From positions 1 through 64,000 of the forward strand of contig NZ_AUBS01000014.1 in NCBI RefSeq assembly GCF_000429365.1: DNA of 64,000 nucleotides, read 5' to 3'. This DNA comes from Pseudodonghicola xiamenensis DSM 18339 (lineage in GTDB: Bacteria > Pseudomonadota > Alphaproteobacteria > Rhodobacterales > Rhodobacteraceae). The position numbers and the translations under genes were made by a program. This document shows positions 7,921 to 22,365 of this stretch, piece by piece. The first letter of the stretch is position 1. Each line of letters opens with the position of its first letter. The notes beneath the pieces are model-generated. The model searched no databases and was not told the DNA's origin. It saw only the letters and a list, made by a program, of their open reading frames with translations.

Positions 7921-8619
7921 ATGGCAAAGCTCGGAAAACGTATCCGCGCCGCGCGCGAAAGCTTCGCTGGCAAGGAAGAAGTCTCGATCGAGGAAGCTGT
8001 TGCGCTGATCAAAGGCGCGGCATCGGCCAAATTCGATGAAACCGTCGAAATCGCAATGAACCTGGGTGTTGACCCGCGTTACGCCGATCAGATGGTCCGT
8101 GGCGTTGTCGGTCTGCCGAACGGCACCGGCAAGGACGTGCGTGTCGCCGTCTTCGCTCGTGGCCCGAAGGCTGATGAGGCTACCGCAGCAGGTGCAGACA
8201 TCGTTGGCGCCGAAGACCTGATGGAGACCATCCAGGGCGGCACCATCGAATTCGATCGCTGCATCGCGACCCCGGACATGATGCCGATCGTCGGCCGTCT
8301 GGGTAAGATCCTCGGCCCGCGCAACCTGATGCCGAACCCCAAGGTCGGTACCGTGACCATGGATGTCGCTCAGGCTGTGCAGAACGCCAAGGGCGGTGAA
8401 GTCCAGTTCAAGGTCGAAAAAGCCGGTGTCATCCACGCCGGTGTCGGTAAGGTCTCCTTCGATAACGCCAAGCTGGAAGAAAACATTCGCGCCTTCATCG
8501 GCGCAGTGTCGCGTGCCAAGCCGGCCGGTGCCAAAGGCACCTACATCAAGAAGATCTCGCTGAGCTCGACCATGGGCCCGGGCGTTTCGCTTGATGTGGC
8601 GACCGCTGCCGGCGAATAA
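7921..8619 (+). CDS. rplA: 50S ribosomal protein L1
   Basis: L1 has 232 residues and ends the rplK-rplA pair. It forms the L1 stalk and in many bacteria represses its own operon by binding the mRNA. Conserved segments [12 protein letters not shown] and [10 protein letters not shown] are present. A strong intrinsic terminator follows. Confidence 0.98.
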   Translation: MAKLGKRIRAARESFAGKEEVSIEEAVALIKGAASAKFDETVEIAMNLGVDPRYADQMVRGVVGLPNGTGKDVRVAVFARGPKADEATAAGADIVGAEDLMETIQGGTIEFDRCIATPDMMPIVGRLGKILGPRNLMPNPKVGTVTMDVAQAVQNAKGGEVQFKVEKAGVIHAGVGKVSFDNAKLEENIRAFIGAVSRAKPAGAKGTYIKKISLSSTMGPGVSLDVATAAGE

Positions 8620-8652
8620 AGCCGGGCGCATTCGCGCAAATTGACATTTCGG

Positions 8653-8687
8653 ACGGGCGGCCCTGATTTGGGCCGCCCGTTTTCTTT
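8653..8687 (+). terminator. Intrinsic terminator after rplA
   Basis: An 11-bp perfect stem (8653-8663 / 8670-8680) with loop TGATTT is followed by TTTCTTT. It separates rplKA from the glycosyltransferase gene. Confidence 0.92.
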
Positions 8688-8794
8688 GGGGGGCGGGTCC
8701 GGGGTGGTGCAGCGGTTTGACCGCTTTGCCGATCTTGGCTAGATCGACGGGAGGGCCCCGGCAGTCGGGCCTGCTGGATGAGAGATGTGAGTGT

Positions 8795-9715
8795 ATGAGT
8801 GGGGAATGGCGGGTCGCCGCGATCCTGAACGAGAGCCTGTCCGATACGATGCGCTTCGCGGCCTGGTATCTGGCCGAGGGGGCGAGCTCTCTGCTGCTGA
8901 TGTTCGACGATCCGCGGGATCCGGCGATGGATGTTCTGGCGGCCCACCCGAAGATAGATTGTATCGGTTGCACCGCGGGTTTCTGGCGCGACCTCGGCAT
9001 GGCGCCGGACGCCAATTTTCCCAAGCGGCAGAATGCGGCGCTGACCTGGGCCTATGGCCGCACTGCAGAGCCGTGGTTTCTGAACGTCGATGCCGATGAG
9101 TTTCTCTATATCGAAGGGCGCTCGATTGCCGAATTGCTGGCGGGCTGCCCCGATGGGGTTGAGGCAATGCGGGTGGTGACGGCCGAGGTTGTCACGCCGG
9201 TTTCGCCAAAGCCGGCGCTGCAATTCCGTCTGCCGATGGAGCGACCGGCGGCAAAGCGGGTCTATCAAGGCGATGCGTCTCTGTTCGGGCCGCGCCGCAT
9301 GGGGCTGATCGGTCATCCGCAGGGCAAATCGGCAACGCGGACCGGTCTTGGCGAGGTGCGCGTGCGCCAGCATTGGGTCGAGCGTCCGGACGGGGCGCGG
9401 GTGAGTGAACGGGAGGTCGGTCGCGAGGCGCGCGCCTTTCTTTTGCACATGATCGGACAGGACTTCGAGGCCTGGCGCCGAAAGCTGGGTTGGCGATCGG
9501 GATCGCGCGGATTTACCACGCCGTTGACCGAGCGGATCGCCGGGATCATGGCGGGGGCGGAGTCGGAGGCGCGGTTGCGCGATCTTTACGATGCGATGCA
9601 CAAGATGGACGATGCGGCCCTGGCGCGGCTGGCGGCAGAGGGCGCCCGGCTTGAGTTGGCTGTCGATCTGGATGCGCCGGCGCGGGCAACGTTCGGCGCG
9701 GACTATCCGGGGTGA
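8795..9715 (+). CDS. Glycosyltransferase, GT2-like (Glyco_tranf_2_4 type)
   Basis: The 306-residue protein resembles GT-A glycosyltransferases of the Glyco_tranf_2_4 group. It has an N-terminal strand (VAAILNES), a nucleotide-binding region and a metal-binding D99-A-D101 in FLNVDADEF. No signal peptide or membrane segment is seen, so it is likely cytosolic and acts in surface polysaccharide or protein glycosylation; donor and acceptor are unknown. The ATG at 8795 is chosen where homology begins. It occupies the gap between rplA and rplJ, normally adjacent in bacteria, and is bounded by a terminator upstream and a hairpin downstream. Confidence 0.8.
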   Translation: MSGEWRVAAILNESLSDTMRFAAWYLAEGASSLLLMFDDPRDPAMDVLAAHPKIDCIGCTAGFWRDLGMAPDANFPKRQNAALTWAYGRTAEPWFLNVDADEFLYIEGRSIAELLAGCPDGVEAMRVVTAEVVTPVSPKPALQFRLPMERPAAKRVYQGDASLFGPRRMGLIGHPQGKSATRTGLGEVRVRQHWVERPDGARVSEREVGREARAFLLHMIGQDFEAWRRKLGWRSGSRGFTTPLTERIAGIMAGAESEARLRDLYDAMHKMDDAALARLAAEGARLELAVDLDAPARATFGADYPG

Positions 9716-9770
9716 ACTCCGGGCGGTTGCCGGGCGCAGGGCTCTATTGAGCGGGTGTGCATTTTACCCC

Positions 9771-9799
9771 TTGGAAACCGGTGCGTTTCGACCTAGTTA
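9771..9799 (+). promoter_or_regulatory. Predicted rplJ promoter
   Basis: TTGGAA (9771-9776) and TAGTTA (9794-9799) are separated by 17 nt. It lies about 235 nt before rplJ, leaving a long leader. Confidence 0.5.
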
Positions 9800-9810
9800 G
9801 GGTGCTGAGG

Positions 9811-9847
9811 TAAAGCGCGCGATTCGTCGGGCGCTTTATTTCGTTTC
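9811..9847 (+). terminator. Terminator-like hairpin in the rplJ leader
   Basis: TAAAGCGC (9811-9818) pairs with GCGCTTTA (9831-9838) around a 12-nt loop and is followed by TTTCGTTTCG. It starts only a few nt after the predicted transcription start. It could also end the glycosyltransferase message. Confidence 0.5.
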
Positions 9848-10033
9848 GTCCAAGACGGCGGGTGGGGCCTTCGGCGCCTTAATATCCTGCCTGAGACGGG
9901 AAAGACCAGATTAGCCGGGGGCTATGCCTTCGGGTGATTTTTTGGCCAACCCGTATTTCGGACCTGAACGCCGGACTATGTCCGGCAAACTTGAGCCGGG
10001 GCGCGGGTAAGCGTCCCAAACTTGGAGAGAACT

Positions 10034-10552
10034 GTGGATAGAGCCCAGAAAGAGAAAGTGGTCGAGGAACTCGGCCAAATCTTCGAAAGCTCTGGCGTTG
10101 TGGTGGTTGCCCACTACACCGGTCTGACAGTTGCCGAGATGCAGGACCTGCGCGCGCGTGCACGCGAAGTGGGTGGGTCCGTGCGTGTTGCCAAGAACAG
10201 GCTCGCCAAAATCGCCCTTGAGGGTAAGCCCTGTGAAAGCATGGCAGACCTGCTGACCGGCATGACCGTTCTGACCTATTCCGAGGATCCCGTGGCTGCG
10301 GCCAAGGTTGCCGAGGACTTCGCCAAGGAGAACAAAAAGTTCGAAATCCTTGGCGGTGCAATGGGTGAGACCGCTCTTGATCGGGCTGGTGTTGAGGCCG
10401 TGTCGAAAATGCCGTCGCGCGAGGAGCTCATTGCTTCCATCGTCGGCTGCATCGGCGCACCCGCTTCCAACATCGCCGGGGCAATTGGCGCACCTGCAAG
10501 CAACATCGCAAGCATCCTTTCGACCATCGAAGAGAGGGCGGAAGCCGCGTAA
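10034..10552 (+). CDS. rplJ: 50S ribosomal protein L10
   Basis: L10 has 172 residues, the usual length. The start is GTG at 10034 with GGAGAG 5 nt upstream; an in-frame TTG at 10022 overlaps that ribosome-binding site and is rejected. L10 anchors L7/L12 dimers and represses its own operon in bacteria studied. Confidence 0.97.
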   Translation: MDRAQKEKVVEELGQIFESSGVVVVAHYTGLTVAEMQDLRARAREVGGSVRVAKNRLAKIALEGKPCESMADLLTGMTVLTYSEDPVAAAKVAEDFAKENKKFEILGGAMGETALDRAGVEAVSKMPSREELIASIVGCIGAPASNIAGAIGAPASNIASILSTIEERAEAA

Positions 10553-10632
10553 GCGGTACGCGACCTGTACTGACCGGCGTAGGGTTGAACCCCTCACGTT
10601 GGAACACACATCTAAACGGAAAGAGCTGAAAA

Positions 10633-11007
10633 ATGGCTGATCTGAAGAAACTGGCAGAAGAGATCGTCGGTCTGACCCTGCTGGAAGCCCAGGAACTGAA
10701 AACCATCCTGAAAGACGAATACGGCATCGAGCCCGCCGCCGGCGGTGCTGTGATGGTCGCTGGCCCGGCAGATGCCGGCGGTGCTGCCGAAGAAGAAAAA
10801 ACCGAATTCGACGTCATTCTGAAGAATGCCGGCGCTTCGAAAATCAACGTGATCAAAGAAGTTCGCGGCATCACCGGTCTTGGCCTGAAAGAAGCCAAGG
10901 AACTGGTCGAAGCCGGCGGCAAGATCAAAGAAGGCATCGAAAAGGCCGAAGCCGAAGACATCAAAGCCAAGCTGGAAGCAGCTGGCGCCGAAGTCGAAGT
11001 GGCCTAA
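10633..11007 (+). CDS. rplL: 50S ribosomal protein L7/L12
   Basis: L7/L12 has 124 residues: an N-terminal dimerisation helix pair, an Ala/Gly-rich hinge (about 38-55, [16 protein letters not shown] in part) and a C-terminal factor-binding domain with [12 protein letters not shown]. It is part of the rplJL-rpoBC operon. Confidence 0.98.
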   Translation: MADLKKLAEEIVGLTLLEAQELKTILKDEYGIEPAAGGAVMVAGPADAGGAAEEEKTEFDVILKNAGASKINVIKEVRGITGLGLKEAKELVEAGGKIKEGIEKAEAEDIKAKLEAAGAEVEVA

Positions 11008-11047
11008 TTGCCATACACGGTGCGCCCTGCGTGCCGTTGCAAGTTGG

Positions 11048-11076
11048 GGCTGGACCCGGGAAACCCGGGTCCAGCC
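11048..11076 (+). other. 13-bp perfect hairpin between rplL and rpoB
   Basis: Bases 11048-11060 pair perfectly with 11064-11076 around an AAA loop. No T-run follows. The position matches the rplL-rpoB processing/attenuation site known in E. coli (RNase III cleavage and partial termination). The role here is inferred. Confidence 0.75.
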
Positions 11077-11254
11077 GAATCTGTCTTAGAAAGGGCCTCG
11101 TTCGGGGTTTTTCCTAAGGCGTGATTCAAGGATCGGGAAGGTCGCCAGTCGGGACGGCGATCGTGAATTGATCCAGACACGCACTCTCGGATGGGCAAGC
11201 GGCCGGAGCCCGGCGGTCGTCTTGACCAGTGAGACATGAAAGGTGACCACTGAC

Positions 11255-15390
<4,136 letters not shown>

Positions 15391-15391
<1 letters not shown>

Positions 15392-15448
15392 GGGCTCAAG
15401 ATTTTTCGAAAAATCTCGGCAAGTTTCTTCACAGAAACTTGCCGCCCC
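15391..15448. repeat. Palindromic structured element between rpoB and rpoC
   Basis: An 18-bp perfect palindrome (15399-15416, AGATTTTTC/GAAAAATCT) is followed by a 10-bp stem-loop (15418-15427 / 15434-15443). Both are enclosed by GGGGC (15391-15395) pairing with GCCCC (15444-15448). The whole could fold as a three-way junction and overlaps the last base of the rpoB stop codon. It looks like a mobile or repeated intergenic palindrome. Confidence 0.7.
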
Positions 15449-15482
15449 ATTCCTGCCCGTCGCGCGAATTTGAGGTATCAAA

Positions 15483-18400
15483 ATGAACCAGGAACTGACG
15501 AACAACCCGTTCAACCCGCTGACCCCGCCGAAGGTCTTTGACGAAATCAAGGTCTCTCTTGCCAGCCCGGAACGGATCCTCTCGTGGTCCTATGGTGAGA
15601 TCAAGAAGCCGGAAACCATCAACTACCGCACCTTCAAGCCGGAGCGGGACGGGCTGTTCTGTGCCCGTATCTTCGGCCCGATCAAGGACTATGAGTGCCT
15701 GTGCGGCAAGTACAAGCGGATGAAGTATCGCGGCGTCGTCTGCGAGAAATGCGGTGTGGAAGTCACGCTGCAAAAGGTCCGCCGCGAACGGATGGGCCAT
15801 ATCGAGCTGGCCGCCCCTGTCGCCCACATCTGGTTCCTGAAATCGCTGCCGTCCCGCATCGGCCTGATGCTGGACATGACGCTGCGCGATCTGGAACGTG
15901 TGCTCTATTTCGAGAACTACGTGGTGATCGAACCCGGTCTGACAGATCTGACCTATGGCCAGATGCTGACCGAAGAAGAATACATGGATGCGCAGGACGC
16001 CTATGGCATGGACGCCTTCACGGCGAACATCGGTGCCGAAGCGATCCGTGAGATGCTGCAGAACATCGACCTCGAAGCCGAGGCCGAGCAGCTGCGCGCA
16101 GATCTGGCCGAAGCCACGGGCGAGCTGAAGCCGAAGAAGATCATCAAGCGTCTGAAAGTCGTCGAATCCTTCCTGGAGTCGGGCAACCGTCCGGAGTGGA
16201 TGGTGATGACCGTGATCCCGGTCATTCCGCCGGAACTGCGTCCGCTGGTGCCGCTGGACGGTGGCCGCTTCGCGACCTCGGACCTGAACGACCTGTACCG
16301 CCGTGTGATCAACCGGAACAACCGTCTGAAACGGCTGATCGAGCTGCGCGCGCCTGATATCATCGTCCGCAACGAAAAACGGATGCTGCAGGAATCCGTC
16401 GATGCCCTGTTCGACAACGGCCGTCGCGGCCGCGTCATCACCGGCGCCAACAAACGCCCGCTGAAGTCGCTCTCCGACATGCTGAAGGGGAAACAGGGTC
16501 GTTTCCGTCAGAACCTTCTGGGTAAACGCGTCGACTTCTCCGGTCGTTCGGTCATTGTGACCGGTCCGGAGCTGAAGCTGCATCAGTGCGGCCTGCCGAA
16601 GAAAATGGCGCTCGAACTGTTCAAGCCGTTCATCTATTCGCGGCTTGAGGCCAAGGGTCTGTCTTCGACCGTGAAACAGGCGAAGAAGCTGGTTGAAAAG
16701 GAACGGCCGGAAGTCTGGGATATCCTCGACGAGGTGATCCGCGAACACCCGGTGTTCCTGAACCGCGCGCCGACGCTGCACCGTCTGGGTATCCAGGCGT
16801 TCGAACCCACGCTGATCGAAGGCAAGGCGATCCAGCTTCACCCGCTGGTCTGTTCGGCCTTCAACGCCGACTTTGACGGTGACCAGATGGCCGTGCACGT
16901 GCCGCTGAGCCTTGAGGCCCAGCTCGAAGCGCGCGTCCTGATGATGTCGACCAACAACGTTCTGTCGCCCGCCAACGGCGCGCCGATCATCGTTCCGTCG
17001 CAGGATATGATCCTTGGTCTCTACTATGTGACCATGCAGCGCGACGGTATGGTTGGCGAAGGCAAGGTCTTCGGCAACATGGATGAGGTCCAGCACGCGC
17101 TGGACGCGGGCGAGGTGCATCTGCACACCAAGATCATCGCGCGCATCACCCAGATCGACGAAGAGGGCAACGAGGTTCAGAAGCGCTATGAGACCACCCC
17201 GGGCCGCGTGCGGCTGGGTGGGCTGCTGCCGCTGAATGCCAAAGCGCCTTTCGAACTGGTCAACCGTCTGCTGCGGAAGAAAGAGGTGCAGCAGGTCATC
17301 GACACCGTCTATCGCTATTGCGGTCAGAAAGAGTCGGTCATCTTCTGTGACCAGATCATGTCGCTCGGCTTCAAGGAGGCCTTCAAGGCAGGCATCTCCT
17401 TCGGCAAGGACGACATGGTGATCCCGGACAACAAGTGGGACATCGTCGAAGAGACCCGCGACCAGGTGAAGGACTTCGAACAACAGTACATGGACGGCCT
17501 GATCACCCAGGGCGAAAAGTACAACAAGGTTGTCGATGCCTGGTCGAAGTGTAACGACCGCGTCACCGAAGCCATGATGGACTCGATCTCGGCCAGCAAG
17601 AAGGACGAGAACGGCGCCGACATGGAACCGAACTCGGTCTACATGATGGCGCACTCCGGGGCGCGGGGCTCGGTCACGCAGATGAAACAGCTCGGCGGGA
17701 TGCGCGGCCTGATGGCCAAGCCGAACGGCGACATCATCGAGACGCCGATCATCTCGAACTTTAAGGAAGGCCTGACCGTGTTGGAGTACTTCAACTCCAC
17801 CCACGGCGCGCGGAAGGGTCTGTCGGATACCGCTCTGAAGACGGCGAACTCGGGTTACCTGACCCGCCGTCTGGTCGACGTGGCGCAGGACTGCATCGTG
17901 CGGTCGCATGATTGCGGCACCGAAAACGCCATCACTGTCGAACCGGCGGTCAACGACGGTGAGGTGGTTGCCTCGCTGGCCGAGCGGATTCTGGGTCGCG
18001 TCGCGGCCGACGACATCTTGCGCCCGGGCACCGATGAGGTGCTTGTCGCAGCCGGTCAACTGATTGACGAGCGTATGGCGGACGGTCTCGAAGAGGCCGG
18101 CGTCCAGAGCGCCCGTATCCGCAGCCCGCTGACCTGTGAGGCCGAGGAAGGCGTCTGCGCCATGTGCTATGGTCGCGACCTGGCGCGTGGGACGCTGGTG
18201 AACCAGGGCGAAGCCGTGGGCATCATCGCGGCCCAGTCGATCGGCGAACCCGGCACCCAGCTGACGATGCGGACCTTCCACATCGGCGGCGTTGCCCAGG
18301 GTGGTCAGCAGTCGTTCCAGGAAGCCGGGCAGGAAGGCGTCATCGTCTTCGAAAACCCGCAGCTTCTGGAAAACGCCAATGGCGAGATGCTCGTCATGGG

Positions 18401-19724
18401 CCGGAACATGAAGCTGCTGATCCAGGATGAGACCGGCGCCGAACGGGCCAGCTTCAAGCTGGGCTATGGCACCAAGCTGTTCGTCAAGCAGGGCGATCAG
18501 GTCGGTCGCGGCGACAAGCTGTTCGAATGGGACCCCTACACCCTGCCGATCATCGCCGAGAAATCCGGTACGGCGAAATTCGTAGACCTGACCTCTGGTG
18601 TGGCCGTGCGTGAGGAAACCGACGAAGCCACCGGCATGACCCAGAAGATCGTGATCGACTGGCGGACCGCGCCGAAGGGCAACGAGCTGAAGCCGGAAAT
18701 CATCCTGGTCGATGCCGATGGCGAGCCGGTGCGCAACGATGCCGGGAATCCGGTGACCTATCCGATGTCGGTGGACGCGATTCTGTCGACCGAGGACGGT
18801 CAGGAGGTTCAGGCCGGTGACGTTGTTGCGCGTATCCCGCGCGAAGGTGCGAAAACCAAGGACATCACCGGTGGTCTGCCGCGTGTGGCTGAGCTTTTCG
18901 AAGCCCGTCGTCCGAAGGATCACGCCATCATCGCCGAGATCGACGGCTATGTCCGCTTCGGTCGCGACTACAAGAACAAGCGTCGCATCTCGATCGAGCC
19001 GGCAGACGAAAGCCTGGAGCCCGTGGAATACATGGTGCCGAAGGGCAAGCACATCCCGGTGCAGGAAGGCGACTTCGTGCAGAAGGGCGATTACATCATG
19101 GACGGCAACCCGGCGCCGCACGACATCCTCTCCATCATGGGGGTCGAGGCGCTGGCGAACTACATGATCGACGAGGTGCAGGACGTCTATCGACTGCAGG
19201 GCGTGAAGATCAACGACAAGCACATCGAGGTGATCGTTCGCCAGATGCTGCAGAAGTGGGAGATCTCGGAAAGCGGCGATACCACGCTGCTCAAGGGCGA
19301 ACACGTCGACAAGCAGGAGTTCGATCAGGCCAACGAGAAAGCCATTGCCAAGGGCGGTCGCCCGGCGCAGGGCGAGCCGATCCTCTTGGGGATCACCAAG
19401 GCGTCGCTGCAGACCCGCAGCTTCATCTCGGCGGCTTCGTTCCAGGAGACCACCCGCGTGCTTACCGAAGCCTCGGTGCAGGGCAAGCGCGACAAGCTGG
19501 TGGGCCTGAAAGAGAACGTGATCGTCGGCCGTCTGATCCCCGCCGGGACCGGTGGTGCCACCCAGCGGGTTCGCCAGGTTGCGCAGTCGCGTGACAACGT
19601 GGTGATCGAAGCCCGCCGGGAAGAGGCCGAAGCCGCAGCGGCACTTGCCGCGCCGGTGGCCGACGACATCATCGGCGGTGATGCTTTCGACACTCTGGTG
19701 GACACGCCGGAAAGCCGCGATTGA
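15483..19724 (+). CDS. rpoC: DNA-directed RNA polymerase subunit beta'
   Basis: RpoC has 1413 residues. The catalytic NADFDGD motif carries the Mg-binding Asp residues 463, 465 and 467. The N-terminal zinc site is complete (C72, C74, C87, C90), and a second Cys cluster includes C885, C892 and C895. A strong terminator follows, so transcription of rpoBC ends before the glycosyltransferase genes. Confidence 0.99.
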   Translation: MNQELTNNPFNPLTPPKVFDEIKVSLASPERILSWSYGEIKKPETINYRTFKPERDGLFCARIFGPIKDYECLCGKYKRMKYRGVVCEKCGVEVTLQKVRRERMGHIELAAPVAHIWFLKSLPSRIGLMLDMTLRDLERVLYFENYVVIEPGLTDLTYGQMLTEEEYMDAQDAYGMDAFTANIGAEAIREMLQNIDLEAEAEQLRADLAEATGELKPKKIIKRLKVVESFLESGNRPEWMVMTVIPVIPPELRPLVPLDGGRFATSDLNDLYRRVINRNNRLKRLIELRAPDIIVRNEKRMLQESVDALFDNGRRGRVITGANKRPLKSLSDMLKGKQGRFRQNLLGKRVDFSGRSVIVTGPELKLHQCGLPKKMALELFKPFIYSRLEAKGLSSTVKQAKKLVEKERPEVWDILDEVIREHPVFLNRAPTLHRLGIQAFEPTLIEGKAIQLHPLVCSAFNADFDGDQMAVHVPLSLEAQLEARVLMMSTNNVLSPANGAPIIVPSQDMILGLYYVTMQRDGMVGEGKVFGNMDEVQHALDAGEVHLHTKIIARITQIDEEGNEVQKRYETTPGRVRLGGLLPLNAKAPFELVNRLLRKKEVQQVIDTVYRYCGQKESVIFCDQIMSLGFKEAFKAGISFGKDDMVIPDNKWDIVEETRDQVKDFEQQYMDGLITQGEKYNKVVDAWSKCNDRVTEAMMDSISASKKDENGADMEPNSVYMMAHSGARGSVTQMKQLGGMRGLMAKPNGDIIETPIISNFKEGLTVLEYFNSTHGARKGLSDTALKTANSGYLTRRLVDVAQDCIVRSHDCGTENAITVEPAVNDGEVVASLAERILGRVAADDILRPGTDEVLVAAGQLIDERMADGLEEAGVQSARIRSPLTCEAEEGVCAMCYGRDLARGTLVNQGEAVGIIAAQSIGEPGTQLTMRTFHIGGVAQGGQQSFQEAGQEGVIVFENPQLLENANGEMLVMGRNMKLLIQDETGAERASFKLGYGTKLFVKQGDQVGRGDKLFEWDPYTLPIIAEKSGTAKFVDLTSGVAVREETDEATGMTQKIVIDWRTAPKGNELKPEIILVDADGEPVRNDAGNPVTYPMSVDAILSTEDGQEVQAGDVVARIPREGAKTKDITGGLPRVAELFEARRPKDHAIIAEIDGYVRFGRDYKNKRRISIEPADESLEPVEYMVPKGKHIPVQEGDFVQKGDYIMDGNPAPHDILSIMGVEALANYMIDEVQDVYRLQGVKINDKHIEVIVRQMLQKWEISESGDTTLLKGEHVDKQEFDQANEKAIAKGGRPAQGEPILLGITKASLQTRSFISAASFQETTRVLTEASVQGKRDKLVGLKENVIVGRLIPAGTGGATQRVRQVAQSRDNVVIEARREEAEAAAALAAPVADDIIGGDAFDTLVDTPESRD

Positions 19725-19755
19725 TCTCTGATCGTCTTTTCGACTGAAGCTTTCG

Positions 19756-19790
19756 ACCCCCGCGGTGCTGCCGCGGGGGTCTTCTTTTCT
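19756..19790 (+). terminator. Intrinsic terminator after rpoC
   Basis: A 10-bp perfect stem (19756-19765 / 19771-19780) with loop TGCTG is followed by CTTCTTTTCT. Confidence 0.93.
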
Positions 19791-19864
19791 CCGATCGGAA
19801 ATTGCCCTTCCTTTCCGGCCGCCGGCGGTGTCTTCTGGCTTCCGGGCAAGAAGGGTGAAAGCTG

Positions 19865-20671
19865 ATGGACCTGAAGGTCAAGACAGTGGGGTTGGTCCGG
19901 TTTTCGGTGCTGACGCCGACCTACTACTCCGAACGCTTCAAGACGCTGGAGGAGACTGCGGCGCATATCTTCTCACCCGAACGGATGGAGCTGCGCTTTC
20001 GCCTGTTCGAAAAGCTGTGCCTCCCATCGCTGGTGCATCAGTCCGATCCTGATTTCGACATGGTGGTGCTGACAGCCGAATCGATGCCGCCGGTCTATCT
20101 CGAACGGCTGCTGGATCTGGTCGAACCTCTGCCCCATATCCATTGCCTGCCGGTGGGGACCGACAACCACTATAAGCTGTTGCAGAAGGGGTATAATTCG
20201 GTCGGGAGGGAGGGGATCAGCCATCGCATCCTGTTCCGGCTCGATGACGATGACGGGGTGGACAGGGATTTCGTCAGGCGGACCAAGAAATTCGCCCATG
20301 CGCTGCTGAAGATGCAGGGGCCGAAGACCCCTTTCATCATTGCCTATAATCGCGGATTCTACGTTCGCTCTACCGGTGACGAGACCGAGATTTTCGATGC
20401 CTGCGAACGGGCACCATTGTCGACGGGCACCGCGCTTGTGGCGCCGGCGGGCAGCGGGATGAACCCCTATCGGTTCAACCATCGCAAGCTGGCGCAGCAT
20501 TTCAACACCTTCAGCGATATCTCGGTGCCGGCCTTCATTCGAACCATCCACGGTGACAACAAGTCTAACCCGGCGCAGATGGGGCTGACCCACAAGATGG
20601 ACGAGGCCGGGATCGCTCGCGCGCTCGACCGCCACTTCGGTATGACCCTCGGTGATCTGCGAGCGCTCTGA
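19865..20671 (+). CDS. Putative rhamnosyl transferase family protein, copy 1
   Basis: The 268-residue protein matches the pattern of the putative rhamnosyltransferase family (Pfam Rhamno_transf). It has RFSVLT near the N-terminus, ERMELRFRLFEKLCLPSL (40-57 region), SDPDFDMVVLT and the metal-binding type FRLDDDD motif (D127-D130). It is a paralogue of the protein encoded at 21511-22365: both share the order SPERME/APERME, DPDF, NSV and R(L/M)DDDD. No signal peptide is seen. The true sugar and acceptor are unknown. It is followed 3 nt later by an EamA transporter, probably in one transcript. Confidence 0.78.
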   Translation: MDLKVKTVGLVRFSVLTPTYYSERFKTLEETAAHIFSPERMELRFRLFEKLCLPSLVHQSDPDFDMVVLTAESMPPVYLERLLDLVEPLPHIHCLPVGTDNHYKLLQKGYNSVGREGISHRILFRLDDDDGVDRDFVRRTKKFAHALLKMQGPKTPFIIAYNRGFYVRSTGDETEIFDACERAPLSTGTALVAPAGSGMNPYRFNHRKLAQHFNTFSDISVPAFIRTIHGDNKSNPAQMGLTHKMDEAGIARALDRHFGMTLGDLRAL

Positions 20672-20674
20672 GCC

Positions 20675-21586
20675 ATGAGCCCGAATATGCGCGGCGCGCT
20701 GCTGATGATGGGCAGCATGGTGGCTTTCACTGTGAACGACACCTGTATCAAGGCGACGCATGGCATGATGCCGCTGTTGCAGGTGCTGACATTGCGCGGC
20801 GCGGTCAGCACGCTGCTGCTTTATCTTCTGGCTCTGTATCTGGGAGCGTTCCGACTGCGGATGAACCGGCACGACGCCGGGTTGATCGGGCTGCGTTGTC
20901 TGGCCGAGATCGTGGCAGCCTATTTCTATCTGACCGCATTGATGAACATGCCGCTGGCCAATGTGACGGCGGTGTTGCAGATGCTGCCGTTGACTATGAC
21001 GCTGGGCGCGGCCCTGGTGTTCGGTGAATATGTCGGGTGGCGGCGGTTGCTGGCGATCGGGATCGGGTTCGTCGGCATGTTGCTGATCGTGCGCCCGGGG
21101 CCGGAGGGGTTCAGTCCGGACGCGGGCTATGCGCTGGCATCGGTGGGCTGCGTCACGCTGCGCGACCTGGCGACGCGGCGGATGTCGCCGGGCGTGTCCA
21201 GCATGACGGTCACCGTGCTGTCGGCGTTGTCCGTCTTTGTCGCGGCGGGGCTGGCGGCGATCTGGGTCGACTGGGCGCCGATGGATCGGACCAGCCTGGC
21301 GTTGATCGGCGGCTCTGGCGTCTTCGTGATGCTGGGGTATCTGCTCAGCGTTATGGTGATGCGGGTGGGAGAGGTCTCTTTCGTGTCGCCGTTTCGCTAT
21401 ACCGGCCTGCTTTGGGCGCTGCTGCTGGGCTGGCTGGTGTTCGGAGACTGGCCGCAGCCGCTGACCCTGCTGGGCGCCGCGATCATCGCGGCGGCGGGGC
21501 TGTTCACGCTCTATCGTAGCCGCAAGCTGGCCGAGGCCGGGGCGGAACCCGGTGTGGCGCTGCCGGCAAAGATCCGTCGCACCTGA
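20675..21586 (+). CDS. EamA/DMT family transporter
   Basis: The 303-residue protein has ten predicted membrane segments in two EamA repeats (about 5-135 and 150-290). The drug/metabolite transporter superfamily exports or imports metabolites; the substrate cannot be told. The first repeat keeps the SMVAFTVNDTCIKA start seen in bacterial S-adenosylmethionine- and riboflavin-type members, which is not specific enough for a call. Its 3' end overlaps the convergent rhamnosyltransferase gene by 76 nt. Confidence 0.85.
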   Translation: MSPNMRGALLMMGSMVAFTVNDTCIKATHGMMPLLQVLTLRGAVSTLLLYLLALYLGAFRLRMNRHDAGLIGLRCLAEIVAAYFYLTALMNMPLANVTAVLQMLPLTMTLGAALVFGEYVGWRRLLAIGIGFVGMLLIVRPGPEGFSPDAGYALASVGCVTLRDLATRRMSPGVSSMTVTVLSALSVFVAAGLAAIWVDWAPMDRTSLALIGGSGVFVMLGYLLSVMVMRVGEVSFVSPFRYTGLLWALLLGWLVFGDWPQPLTLLGAAIIAAAGLFTLYRSRKLAEAGAEPGVALPAKIRRT

Positions 21587-22365
21587 TCCGCGTCGATATT
21601 GTAGGTCTGGCGGAAATGCGCTTCTTCCCCGGCATCCAGGGGGCGCAGCGTGATCGGCTTGATCCCGGGCTTCTGCCGGGAATCGTTGTAATCGTTATGG
21701 CCGCGCAGCAGCATGTCCTCGCCGGTGAAACTGATGGCGGGCATCATTTGCGGCAGCTTCTCATGGGCGAAATTCATCACGCTCAACTTGACTGAGGGTT
21801 TGAACATGACCGCGAGCGCGGCGGTCGTGAACGGCCGTTGGGTGGCGGTCGCAGCCAGGCCATCGGGGCCGGGGCGGACGACATAGCCCTGGTTGAAGTC
21901 GATCGCGATATGGCGGTGTTTTCGACTGAGCTTGCGCAGATCCTCGGCTGCGGCCCGCAGCCGTTCGACATAGACGCGGGCAACGGCGTCGTCGTCGTCC
22001 ATGCGGAATTGCAGACAGGGTTGCTTTTCGGCGCGACGGACCGAATTGATTGCCGCCTGCATCACCTGCCGGTGCAGACCCGGCGGATGGGTCTGGATCA
22101 CCGCCTGGGGCAGGTCGGCCAACAGGGCCTGAAGGCGGGTCATGTAGGTGGCGGGCAGGCTGTCGCCGGTCACCACGAGAAAGGTGAAATCGGGATCGGT
22201 CTGCGCCCGCAGCGGGGGCAGGGTGAGGGCTTCGAAGGTGCGGAACCGTTCCTCCATCCGCTCGGGGGCATAAAGATAGGCGGCGCGATCTTCGAGCGTG
22301 TCATGTTCGACCTGAAAGCCGCCATGACCGAGATAGGAAAACCGGCAAATCCCGATGACCTGCAT
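21511..22365 (-). CDS. Putative rhamnosyl transferase family protein, copy 2
   Basis: The 284-residue protein is a paralogue of the one at 19865-20671, with shared RFS, (A/S)PERM, DPDF, INSV and RMDDDD (D123-D126) blocks and a conserved FNQGYVVR segment. The ATG at 22365 is preferred because GGGAG lies 8 nt upstream; an ATG at 22371 is too close to that site. The ribosome-binding site sits in a 6-bp hairpin (22372-22377/22382-22387). The C-terminal tail overlaps the EamA gene by 76 nt and is low in complexity (Ala/Ser/Pro). Confidence 0.76.
   Translation of the reverse strand: MQVIGICRFSYLGHGGFQVEHDTLEDRAAYLYAPERMEERFRTFEALTLPPLRAQTDPDFTFLVVTGDSLPATYMTRLQALLADLPQAVIQTHPPGLHRQVMQAAINSVRRAEKQPCLQFRMDDDDAVARVYVERLRAAAEDLRKLSRKHRHIAIDFNQGYVVRPGPDGLAATATQRPFTTAALAVMFKPSVKLSVMNFAHEKLPQMMPAISFTGEDMLLRGHNDYNDSRQKPGIKPITLRPLDAGEEAHFRQTYNIDADQVRRIFAGSATPGSAPASASLRLR

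Larger units (their letters stand above)
9716..10033 (+). other. rplJ leader region
   Basis: This 318-nt non-coding stretch holds a promoter (9771-9799), a hairpin with a T-rich tail (9811-9847), and a 7-bp hairpin GCCGGAC/GTCCGGC (9970-9986) about 45 nt before rplJ. The layout fits an L10(L12)4-controlled leader, which is known in other bacteria. Confidence 0.6.
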
